Source of the DNA: Marsupella aquatica | Taxonomy: Eukaryota > Marchantiophyta | Length of the DNA: 64,000 nt | NCBI GenBank assembly: GCA_973895155.1 | Contig: OZ316892.1 | Coordinates: forward strand, 5,580,001 to 5,644,000 | Direction: 5' to 3' | In this document: positions 1 to 10,067 of the stretch, one piece after another | How the letters are laid out: each line of letters begins with the position of its first letter | Position numbering within the stretch: the first letter of the stretch is position 1 | The notes under the pieces: model-generated | The model's input: only the letters and a program-made list of their open reading frames with translations | Told to the model about the DNA's origin: nothing | The model's database searches: none | Position numbers and translations under genes: made by a program

Positions 1-26
1 ATCCTGCACTAGTCGTAGATTCTCAG

Positions 27-1399
27 GTGAATCAAGGCGGAGCAGACATGGTGGCCTCCAATGCGCATCCTTTTGCTGGAAGCGATGTCAATCGGAAGCT
101 CACAACTTATCACTTGGGTAAGATTGTGGATTGGCTCGAAGATGCCGACAATTTCACGATGCTCAATGGATCCTCTCGCAGGGTTCCTGTGGGGACAAGG
201 CACCCCTCCAAGAAAATTGTGTTCAAGCTCATGCTGGTGCATCTTCATGCCAACGGTTTCCCAAAATTTGTAGGCACGGGAGACAACTTGGGAAAAAGGT
301 TCCAACGTTACGTGAAGAAATACAAGGAGGCTCTGGCCATCAAAAATGATTCAGGAGCTGGGTTATCAATGGCGGAGCTTCGGGCAGGAATAACGTTGGA
401 GGACAAACTAGACAAGATCTGCCCTCACTTCGAGAGAATGCATGCGCTGTATGGAGAGAGGGCCAATGTCGCTCCTCCTGCCACAGCGTCTGTTGGGTTG
501 CCTGGACACACTGAGCTCTTCGTGGATGCAGGATCAGAGGACGAAGATCAAGATGACTACGAAGGAGTTGCAGAGCAGGACTTGGTGACACAAGGTATGT
601 ATGAGGGATTTACATGATTTACCTGCTGGAATAAATGCATAGTCATTGCTCCCATATGAACGAGGTTTTGACTTATCGTGTGTTCCACATATTTTGGCGA
701 AGAGGGTGGGGACTCACAATTTCAAGGCCAGCCGACTTCCACAGACAACCCACACCCACAGACGGTGCCGACTGCCACACAACCAGAAGCGAACGATGTG
801 CGAGGGGTAAGGCCGGAAGTAGACCCGACTGCTTGTGGAGATCCCACATTTTGTTACACCCAAGATGGGCAGGCTTCACGAGCCCCCACAGCTACGCCAA
901 GTAATCCCTCTGCCGACTTATCAAATGTCAACAGGAGGAATATAAGGAAGCAGGGTCCTTCCCAAGCTACGTCCCGGCCGAATTTGGTAGAAGTTTACAT
1001 GGAAAGCTAGCTGAGAAGAATGTTTTCAGACAACAACTGATAGAAAGTAAAGATATTAAATGGAAAACAATGGAACTGGTTGACAGAAGGGAAGCACGAC
1101 AGTTATCGGCAAAGGATGTTAGACAGAGGGATAGGCTGCAGAGAAAACATGAGGAGAAGAGGGCTAGAATTGATCTGGAGCTTCAATTGACTCTGTTGAG
1201 AGCTCAACAGACGGCAGCACTCTTCACCGAGCTTATCCGTTCAAACTGAACACCTGCGGAAATGCTGACCATAATGCAGGTCATTCCTGGCTTGAATGAG
1301 GGCAATATTCCAGGCCTCCATACACCAAATCAGCCATTGAGTGCTCAGACCAATGCTACAACAGCCCCAACAGAAGATGAAGTTGTCGATTTGCATTAG
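27..1399 (+). pseudogene. Myb/SANT-like accessory ORF of a PIF/Harbinger-type element, degenerate
   Basis: The first block (27-594) encodes a basic, tryptophan- and lysine-rich N-terminal domain (WLEDADNF, GKRFQRYVKKYKEAL) followed by an acidic linker. It resembles the SANT/trihelix DNA-binding partner protein that PIF/Harbinger elements carry beside their transposase. The block begins just after a possible splice acceptor (TTCTCAG, ending at 26), and the first ATG is at 48, so a 5' exon may lie outside the window. A GT donor at 595 and an AG ending at 702 join it in frame to a Pro/Thr-rich segment. The C-terminal coiled-coil part (about 980-1399: RQRDRLQRKHEEKRAR, then a tail ending VVDLH) is in another frame. 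It is also cut by an in-frame TGA at 1247-1249, after which the same frame stays open to TAG at 1397-1399. The frame change plus the stop indicate a decayed gene. Family assignment is by resemblance only. Confidence 0.5.
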
Positions 1400-2455
1400 T
1401 AGTACTTTTTTTGCAGCACTCTCAGGTTTTGTTATAGTTTAGTTTTGATTAGTTTTGATTAGTTATATAAGTGCCGAATGGTGTGTGCGTGCACCAACAC
1501 TTTTTTGGCAATGCTCATTCTTTGTGTACCCGTTTGTTTACTAGATGTATAAATGCAACATTCGCCTATCAAACTTCATGAGATGTTTTTTGTATTCCAT
1601 CGGTCTGAAATGTGATTTAATGTGCATCAAATATGAATTTAATGTGCGTCCATACAAATTAGTTTATCAAACTTCCATCTGCGGGATAAGTTCTCCACGT
1701 CAAATGCCCATCATCTCTTAGTTTATGTTCGGAAGTACTGTAACAAAGTCGTCTGGTTGACAGGTTTCATTTCATTTCTAAGAAGACATTTCTAAGTTTA
1801 ATTGACACACTACAAACTACGGGCAAAACGCAAACGACTGCACTCGACTACCGATTTAACTGGCACCTATGGGTAAGACGTAAAATACAGTTGACGACTT
1901 CACAAAAGGACCGAGGTTGGCCAACAGTGGCGGTCACTTCTCTACAGAGCGGCATCGTGAACTGAGCCAGTTTGCTTCATTCATGTCATTCATTGAAAGG
2001 GCAAAACAAAATGTTCATCATCCGAATAGGGCAAAACGCAAACGTCGTTACAAAAAGGGCAAAATGCAAACTTCTTTACAAAAAGGGCAGGCATTATACT
2101 TAGTCAATGCAAGGACAGTAGTGACCTTACGAAGGAACTACCGAAACTACAACTGCCAAAATTACGTGCTTAACTCCTGCACTCCCAAAAATCCCACGAT
2201 TTCACTACCAAAAATCCCACGATTTTCACTACCAAAAATCCCACGATTTTCACTACCGAAAATCCCACGATTTCACTACCGAAAATCCCACGATGTTACT
2301 ACCGAAAATCCCACGATGTTACTACCCAAAATCCCCCGATGTTACTACCATCGGTCTATGGAGCTGTGGTCGCCCTTGGATGTTACTGAACAAAACCTCC
2401 AGAGCTCATTGGCCTACCATCATTTGCATATAGGCGGCCTCCATAAATGGGACAA
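1400..2455. other. Gene-free interval within the transposon cluster
   Basis: This AT-rich stretch lies between the accessory ORF and the minus-strand ORFs. It contains short oligo-A/purine repeats (gggcaaaa motifs around 2000-2090) and the 20-22 bp tandem array listed separately. The 189-codon open frame across 1917-2486 is a product of that low-complexity array and is not called as a gene. Confidence 0.5.
2183..2349. repeat. Tandem array, 20-22 bp unit
   Basis: About seven head-to-tail units of the form CCAAAAATCCCACGATTT-CACTA are visible. Variants shift from CCAAAAATCCCACGATTTTCACTA to CCGAAAATCCCACGATGTTACTA along the array, so there is a gradient of divergence from left to right. Confidence 0.85.
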
Positions 2456-2995
2456 TCATGGACTTGTGCCCTGCCAATTGTCATGAACTGAAGGGCCATC
2501 GACCGATCGTTGTGTCTTAACAGAAGCACTCAAGCTAGCGGTGGCCGAGTCTGCAGAACCTGTACCCCCATCACAATCATCCGAAATGGAGCTGACCAGC
2601 GCAGTCATCGTGGAGGTAAAGCTGCATTCATCGTCATTGCTCTCATCTTCCAACACTTCATGTGCAAAGGGAAAGAACTTGTCCCATTCTATGCAAAGCA
2701 CTTGCACAGAATGCCATGTCTTCTGGAAGTTGTAAACATCTCCAAAATACTCCTGAAACCGGTTCCGAACTTTATGTGGCCAGGTGGGAAAATTCCATAT
2801 GTCCAAGAAAAATTTGTCACTTGCAAAGTCCTCGGTGTCAATGAGCCACAATGGGGGACGTGGGTTCTCCATGGTAGGGCAGTTTGCAACGTAAGGGCAA
2901 TGCTCCTTCTTCCTCTCCGAAACTAATGACGATAAAGCACGACAACCAGTAAGCAACGAATATGAGTGCCCTGAAATCAGCTTTGCCTTCGACAA
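2456..2995 (-). CDS. Unassigned ORF beside the Harbinger transposase
   Basis: This 179-codon frame starts with ATG at 2995. An internal ATG (MENPRPPLW) may be the better start. The middle is rich in aromatic and charged residues (WLIDTEDFASDKFF, WPHKVRNRFQEYFG, WDKFFPFAHEV) and the C-terminus is an acidic Ser/Thr-rich tail. I do not recognise a family. It lies just downstream of the transposase in the same orientation. Between them (about 2990-3130) another minus-strand frame encodes a matching-looking fragment (WYDESKAKEFD, KELTAYWLSKAKEYF) that ends at a TGA, so this may be one gene interrupted by a frameshift. Three copies of a GACAACCAGTAAGC-like motif occur at about 2942, 2992 and 3027. 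It could be a third element-encoded protein or a captured host fragment. Confidence 0.35.
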   Translation of the reverse strand: MSKAKLISGHSYSLLTGCRALSSLVSERKKEHCPYVANCPTMENPRPPLWLIDTEDFASDKFFLDIWNFPTWPHKVRNRFQEYFGDVYNFQKTWHSVQVLCIEWDKFFPFAHEVLEDESNDDECSFTSTMTALVSSISDDCDGGTGSADSATASLSASVKTQRSVDGPSVHDNWQGTSP

Positions 2996-3149
2996 CCATT
3001 AAGCTCAAAATACTCCTTCGCCTTTGACAACCAGTAAGCAGTCAACTCTTTCATAAGGCAGTCAAACTCCTTGGCCTTCGACTCATCATACCACATAATC
3101 ATTGCAGTCAAACAAGTGTGTGATTGACTAGAGCGCAAATACAGTCCAA

Positions 3150-4675
3150 TCAGTGCCCTCCTGAGTTCATGAACCTTCCTGGTCTGCGATTGAACTCAAG
3201 GGCATGGTCCATGACCCTCACAAGTAGACTATTTCCTGCCTGTACAATTGCACGCCTTGACACTCGGCCAGAAGGACGTTGTCCCACCTCATCTTCGTTG
3301 GGCAAGATGTCTGGGACGTTTAAAGCCTCATCTGCCTCAGTCCACAAATCATTTTGGGATATTACATAATTATGTAACTTCCCACATAGAGAGACCCATG
3401 TTACCAGCCAGGCACTATCTTTGGGCCTATTTAATTGTGTCCTAACCTCCTTAAGAGAATGCCACCATGATTTAAGCACTCCAATGCAATGTTCATTGGT
3501 GACACGGCACTTGGCCACACAGGTATTAAAATCCTCTTTATCAACAATCATGTCAGCCCTCTTGAAGGCACACACAACATGAGGTAATGCCTGGTACCCA
3601 CTGTCCCCTAAGATGTACTGCCCCTCTCCAAATAAGTTGTTACTGTTCACCTCTGTGCATAACTTCCATAGAGGCGATTTTCGTAAGCAAGTCAAGTCAG
3701 AGCATGACCCAGGCATTCCTGCAAAATGCACATCATTTCCATGTCATAAAAAGTAACCATAAGAATAGCAACAAGTATTTACAGCCTCAATAAGAATAAG
3801 CCAAGTACGCTATGAGGGGTACCAGTACCTGAGAACATATACAGAATTCTCCTTTTGTGGTCACACACCACCTGTACATTCACAGAGTATCTGCTCTTTC
3901 GGTCATAGTAGCATTCCCCGTGCTTAAATGGACGTTGGGCTAGGGGAAGAAGAGAACCGTCTATAAGGCCAACACATCCTGGGAACCCATGTGCAGCAAA
4001 CTCCTGGCTCAAAACAGCTCGCTCTTGTGATGTTGGCCACTGTATGTAATCGTTAAGCACATTCTCCAGAGCTCTGAAACACCTATTGGAAAAGTTGATG
4101 AGACTCCCATTGTTGACCCCCCATGTGGGGATCATGTGGTTCAAGCATGCCCCATTACCGTCATGGCCTAGACGATCTAGGCAGACAGCCAACTGACAAA
4201 CAATTGGTGCCTGTTCACAAAAGGAATCATTCTGAAACACAGGATGTGGGGTTATAAGGTCCACAAGATTAAAGAATGAAGTTTTGGACATCCGAGTGAG
4301 CTGCCTAAATAATCTGTCTGGTAAATTATGGAAAAACTGAGTTGCAAATTCATTAGACTTAGGTGTTACATGCCGGGGCACCAAGTACCTTGAGTTGTAC
4401 AGAACAAAGTACAACTCAAATAGGTCTGTTGGGTTTGCTTCCGAGTCCCCAACATTGTCCTCCCTTTCAGAGTCAAATGAGGAATCCGCGTTACAGGTGC
4501 CAGCATCATCTGATTCGCTGGAGACATAACCAGATGGGATATTCTCTAGAGAACCAATAGTCCCCTGGATGGAGTCCACATCAGAGTCGGATGTGGAATC
4601 CTGTAATGCAATACTGACCTCAAGCTTTTGCTTGACAAGTCTCAACTGATTTTGCCTCTCATAAACTCTTGGCAT
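3150..4675 (-). CDS. PIF/Harbinger-type DDE transposase (DDE_Tnp_4 fold), two exons
   Basis: This is a cut-and-paste transposase that would act in the nucleus on its own terminal repeats. Exon 1 is 4675-3829 and exon 2 is 3718-3150. They are joined by a 110-bp intron with GT at 3828-3827 and AG at 3720-3719, which keeps the frame and gives about 471 residues. The N-terminus is Ser/Asp/Glu-rich, followed by a helix-turn-helix-like segment (LTRMSKTSFFNLVDLI). The catalytic triad is visible: D about 239 in GLIDGSLLP, D about 321 in ILGDSGYQALP and E about 358 in TNEHCIGVLKSWW. This spacing is typical of the family. The open frame extends upstream to an ATG at 4783, but MPRVYERQNQ at 4675 is the more natural start because the extra 36 residues are hydrophobic. 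Both exons are free of stops, so this copy may still be intact or young. The partner ORF at 27-1399 is broken. Confidence 0.9.
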
Positions 4676-4957
4676 GGTTTCTTGCAAGACAATTTGAAGG
4701 AATACATGTGCTAAGAAATATGGTAAATATTGCACAGAAATTGAGATGGATAAAATGACTTCAACACGCCAACAAATGAACACACAGGAGTTTATTTCTC
4801 AAAAAACTTTTATTTCTCAAAAAAACAGAGTGTAGTAGTGCAGCAATAAAAGTCCCGTGCTTTTGATGTCCTTAAAACCCTATGACAACCAGCCTCAATT
4901 GTTGTTATCTCAATTAAGGGTAGAGTTCAGTCATCTAGATCAGCCAACTTCAACTGC

Positions 4958-5638
4958 TCAACGAGGTCTGCAAGTATTTTTTTTGGCACTGCTACGCTTA
5001 ATAGGAGTACTAGGGGAAGCGTTTTCTGGGTCCTTCTTGGGTGTCCTATAGTCAGGGCTCATGGTACTAGAAGATCCAACAAATTGGGGACCTGTCACAC
5101 AAACTGGGTCATCAACAATGACCAGCCGTTGGACGTGCAATTTGTGTCCCTTAACTTCAAATGAGACCTGAAGCTTGGGACATTTTTGTACAATAGACTG
5201 AACCAAGCGTAACTGGTCTAGTTCAGCCAGTCGACTGAACTCAAATGCAGAGCTGTTCAACAAAGTGCAGGCAGTATCCCAAATTAATGCCTTCGCAGGT
5301 TTGCAAGGTCCATATGCTGCATCAAATAAAACAAGCTGGAATCTAAACTTTGCCTGCCCTGGTAATGTATGGCCACAACGTGGTCCGAACTACTCAAGGG
5401 ATTTCCCACAAATAAGTCCATTGTCACATACATGTGGACAAGCAGAGTATGTAAATTTCCGGGGATATGGATTTCGTGCCACATAGTTAGCGGCCCAGAC
5501 CAGGGAGGGGGGGTATTTTTCGAATTTCCCAGCAACCCTGTCCTTCTCAACAGTTGAAATGGGTGTCCACTGAGCCATGGCCTGAGCAAGAGAAAAAGAA
5601 ACGCCTGAAATCAGGTAATCCACGGGCATTGTCTCCAC
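4958..5638 (-). pseudogene. RPA70-like ssDNA-binding (Rep_fac-A C-terminal type) ORF with one in-frame amber stop
   Basis: Reading from ATG 5638, one frame continues to the stop at 4958 and is interrupted only by TAG at 5392-5390. Around the stop the protein shows a zinc-finger-like region (YSACPHVC, then GPRCGHTLPG) followed by an OB-fold-like strand pattern (KFRFQLVLFDAA, ALIWDTACTLL, FSRLAELDQL, QVSFEVKGHKLHVQRLVIVD). This order resembles the C-terminal DNA-binding domain of RPA70. The tail is Ser/Pro/Lys-rich (TPKKDPENASPSTP). RPA-like genes are common in plant genomes and are carried by plant Helitrons, but no Rep/helicase ORF is seen here. The stop could be a recent mutation, a sequencing error or a sign of decay. 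Assignment is by pattern recognition. Confidence 0.45.
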
Positions 5639-6087
5639 CTAAGCCTCATTGCAAAGAAAGCAATAGGAAATGTCAATACTGAGATGAGCGACTCACCTCT
5701 GGCAAGTACTTCTTCTCAAAAACTCCCACGCGGCCTGCCGGTACTCCGCTCGCACACAATGTCTCGCTGCTTCAAACCCCGCTTCAGATGTCGTCCTCGC
5801 CCTGACACTTATCTCACTGATAATCAATGGTCGCACGATATGCTCAGCTGGTGCTCACTGAAAATGTCGTAGAAAACGAAAGTTCTAGTTGCGAGATGCG
5901 TTCGAGTTCGAAAATGTCCTGCTGTGCTGAACGACGATTCCTGAGCGAGAATCCTAAATGCGTGGCAACCCGGGCACAAAAGTGCGGAAGCCAACTCGGA
6001 CGGTCGCACACTTTCTGCCCGCGTCCCGCAACGCGGGCTCCTGGGTGTGGGAAAAGTCCGCGTTTCATAAAGTTTGAGACGCCCTAA
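5639..6087. other. GC-rich interval upstream of the RPA-like ORF
   Basis: Non-repetitive sequence with a CpG- and GC-richer core around 5960-6070. Its position could make it the upstream region of the minus-strand RPA-like ORF. Short open frames on both strands show no recognisable protein. Confidence 0.3.
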
Positions 6088-6440
6088 TGAAGCGCTAGGA
6101 TAAGAGCCTACCATCTAGAATGAAGCCTGACTGGGAGCTAGGATATTAGAGCCTACTGTCTAGAATGAAGCCTGACTACTGAGAGCTAGGATATTAGGAG
6201 TCTACTGTCTAGAATGAAGCCTGATTGAGAGCTACGATAAGAGCCTACTGTTTAGAATGAAGCCTATGATAAGAGCCTACTGTTTAGAATCAAGCCTGAT
6301 TGAGAGCTAGGATGTTAAGAGCCTACTGTCTGGAATGAAGCCTGATTGAGAGCTAGGATATTAAGAACCTACTCTCTAGAATGAAGCCTGGTCAAGAGCT
6401 AGGATAAGAGCCCATTGTCTATAGAATGAAGACTCTAGGA
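6088..6440. repeat. Minisatellite, about 46-bp unit, roughly 8 copies
   Basis: Imperfect head-to-tail units are built from GAGCTAGGATATTAAGAG, then CCTACTGTCTAGAATGAAG, then CCTGATT. Some units are shortened, for example near 6262. The last unit (about 6400-6440) ends in GAATGAAGACTCTAGG, and a single related segment occurs at 43345-43372. Confidence 0.9.
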
Positions 6441-9400
6441 GTGACTAATGGGACACAACTACCGGTTGGGAAGTGAACTGGAAAGTCTATTAATTTGTCC
6501 CCTTCACTTGGGGTGGGCTGAGCCTCGAAAAAACCAGTGAATTCACCTTAAAGTTTTCATATACATGCTTAGCTTCTGCGTGACAAAAAAATCACTGCCC
6601 CGGCTATGTCTGATAGTCAACCGAAGCATTTTCGTGATAATAGGACACGGGTCCTTCTGAAATCCAATTTGAAACAGAATCTTAGCCTAGTGGGTCTTAT
6701 GAGTGTTTTGCAGGAATGGAATTGGACCTCATCCGCCATGATTAAGTCTGTAGCCTCAGTCTGTAAGACTATTATTTTGTCCTGCAGCAGCTAAGCCAAT
6801 GAGTTCTGTACACCAGGATTATTATGGTAGACAACATCCCAAGAGACATTTGTACCCAGGCTCCTAAACTGATGAACTCCACTCAGTCACCTTTCTTTGG
6901 ACATATGTTTCAGTCTGCATGAGTAAAATCACAACGCTAGGTAATACTCTCACCCACCTCGAGCGGGACCTCGAGGCAGTTTCGAAGGGACAGAGGTTCT
7001 TATGAAATCCAATTCCCAAGAGAATCTCAGCAATTGGCTCGTGGGAATGTGAGATTTGTTTGCACGTCTGGGGTTGGCCCTCATCGGCCACGATTACGTC
7101 TATCTCCTGTAAGTCTATTTGTCGTGCAGCTGCGCAAGTACTTGTAAGGACGCAAAAAGTACAAGACAACATCCAAATGACTACTGTACCGCAGCTAACC
7201 TTGTGTGCCCATGGTAGGGCATGAGCAGGCCCACAAAATCTCAAACAAGCTAGACCATACTCATGAAATTCATACTAAGATCTGGCCAGTCATTCTGGAA
7301 CTGGGCAGAGCAGAAACCGCACAATCCTGTTTACTACTTTAGTGGTGTAGCAATTTGACAATCATTCTAACGAGACCGGACATTGTCCAGTATGGTCTGT
7401 ACGCACTTGAACTCCAATCATTCGCTTCTGGATTGACTCTGCGACAAATTCCAGAAAACACGCATCTCAACAACGAAACGCTTTCTGTAAGGTCCTTGAA
7501 TTGGCATTTTTAAAACTACGTTTTGGTACAACCTAGTCAGTTCAGACTGTCAAGGAAGGGGATATCAGCGTTCTCGATCATGACATAGGACCTAGGTGAT
7601 TAGTGTTAGGGACTCGATAGTCAATATTATTCTTGGTAACCCTCCTGTGTACTTTACTCAGGAGCTATAGTAGGCTGTCAAGTTTGTTTCTTAATAGGGC
7701 TTTAGTTCTTTTGGCAGTGAGGACGCATGCGGTCTTGGTTATCCTGGGTTTTCTCTTGGCTTTCGGATCGATCCCGTCTTCCAATATGGAACTTTTCGCT
7801 CCTTGGCAGTGTTGTATACAGACGAGTAGCACATGAGCACGAAATTAGCTTCGGAAATTAGTAGTAGTTCCTCGAAATGAGCAGAGCATGAATCGGGAAC
7901 GATTTCGCTGGACACAGTCCTGACTGGCAAGGACAGGAATTTCCGTTGCAAGGTACTTGAGTGTGGAGTGTTTCAAAAATAGCATCTATCTACAGCATTA
8001 CTACGTGGAATTTGGGTACTCTTTAGGTCAGACGGGAAGAATAACGGCCCTGATTGACAAAATTCGTGTTGAACGTTCTCTTCCACGAAACAAGATCTGT
8101 AGTACAACTTAGTCAAAGCCAAACAGGGGAGCGAGGGAGAGCGAGAGACGCATCGCGGAAAAATGTTAGGTGGTAGCAGGCCACGGAATCTCAATGCATA
8201 CCGCACGTCCACACTGGCATATCCATTTTCAACCTCTCTTTTCGACCATTGCTACCCTCAAGAACAGATTTTGAGATTCTTTTAATAATCTTCAGTTCAG
8301 GGAAAATTCAGAGAATCAGAGTGACGGTGGTTCTTTCCTCCGGTTCAAATCTGAGTTCCGGATGTGAGAGACAGTTGGTTACGGTCTAGAGCTTGTGCAT
8401 GTATAGAAACACACGTGCCAATTTATATATCTCCGTTCTCTTTCAGTGGAATCGTGTGGGAAACAGTAATTTCTATCCAGGCATAGCTTTTTGAAGACGG
8501 GTATGCAGGGCAAGTGCAAAGTTTTGCTCCACATGAACAGTTCGCCTATCAAACTCAAAGACTGATGTAGCTGTGACCGATCATCACAGGGTATGAAGTA
8601 TTATTGCGATCGGTCAAAGATAGCTCTCTACACTTCGCAAAGGAATTCGCTGCTAATGCTAATTTGCTGTAGCGAAACTGGGGCATCCTGGTGTCAGGAG
8701 GTGATGGGCATTGCTTTAAGCCCGTGGGAGGGCGGTGGGCGTGCATTTGTTTCGGATCTACAGTAGTTCATAAGGCGGAAGATTCGAAGTGAACCACACA
8801 TAAACACTAATCTTTATATATTATACATCAAGACCTTTCATTCGGCCTCAGTGAATGCATCTGTTTCATCAATTGTCATCCAATGAGGGATACTTTGAAC
8901 CCGACAAATCATCTGAAGGCCACGTGACCTTCACAACATCGGGAAATCTTCCTTGACACTTGCCACATGACTGGACTCAGCAACACTCTAAAAATCGCTG
9001 AAAATGGAAGAAATCTCCATATACTACGAATGCTTGCCTTATAATCAATTGATTGATTGAGAAAGGCGCCACGATCATATGAATCCACGTCACTCTAGCA
9101 CAGCCCCAGCTGACATGTACAACTAATCCACCGAGTAGCGGATTTAAGAGAGCCGTGTAAGACAACTGCACAAGGCCAAGGAGAGACTAATACTTCAAAA
9201 CTGCACGAGACCCGTCTTTGTTTGCCAACAACGGTCAAATATGTACTCGAAGTCGTTGCACAGCCAAAAGGAGTCTACTGAAAGGATTGATAGAATGTAG
9301 TGCCCGCTTTATATATTGAATAAATTCAAGTCCTCTTCATCCTGACGCAAAAGACCTTTCGGTCCGCCGTTCGAGCTTGGCGAGCTGCCCATGCATTGCA

Positions 9401-10067
9401 TGTCATCCGCATCATTAAACACAATCCGAGAGTTTTGGACATCGGTCTTCTGTCGGCAAGACTACCTTTCCATGAGAGTAGTACTCTTGAGAAAATCGTG
9501 GAAAGAATCATTGCTGGAAAGTTCCTATCTACGAGTTATCGTCACGGTAAACTGTTGTAGCCAAGATGATCCATCTCCTCGCGGTCGACGACAATCGGCT
9601 TGTCTGCCTCCCAGCTGGACCTTTTGCATATTTCTTCATGAGTTGGTTCGTATTCCTGGACAACAAACAATGACTCTTCCCAGTTAGCTTCACTCACACA
9701 CCGCTAAAAGCACTGTCCACAGCAAACGATGTATTATACCGTTAACGTCCGAGCTATGTCACCTCCTGGCCCATCTTTGGCACCCGCCGGGCGTCCATGG
9801 GCACCGAACATAAGACGGAAGCCTAAACCGTGTACGACCATATGAGCCAATTCAGCAGAAATCACACGCTTACAGCGTACTAACACGAACTAAACCAGCC
9901 TGTGCAACAAGCATGCCAAATCCAATCGCGTCTCAGTCGAGTCGACTTTGGGAGTTGGGGGATCTCGAGTTAAAGAGCGAGGGTTGCGAGGACAATTTCA
10001 CGCTTCTTTCCGGTCAGGTCAAGCAGAGAAAAATGCAGCCGTTAAAAGAAACGCTAGAGTCCATATG
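6441..10067. other. Long interval with no recognised gene
   Basis: I find no protein family, RNA gene or sizeable repeat in these 3.6 kb. Open frames are all under about 130 codons and look random on both strands. The part next to 10068 should include the LOG 3' UTR and polyadenylation site, which I cannot place with confidence. Confidence 0.4.

Noticed and set aside
1917-2486. 189-codon open frame on the plus strand
   Set aside because: Its C-terminal half is the translation of the ATCCCACGAT tandem array and the rest is low complexity; no start context or domain supports a gene.
2510-2926. 138-codon plus-strand frame opposite the unassigned minus-strand ORF
   Set aside because: It shadows 2456-2995; its text is dominated by codons forced by the other strand.
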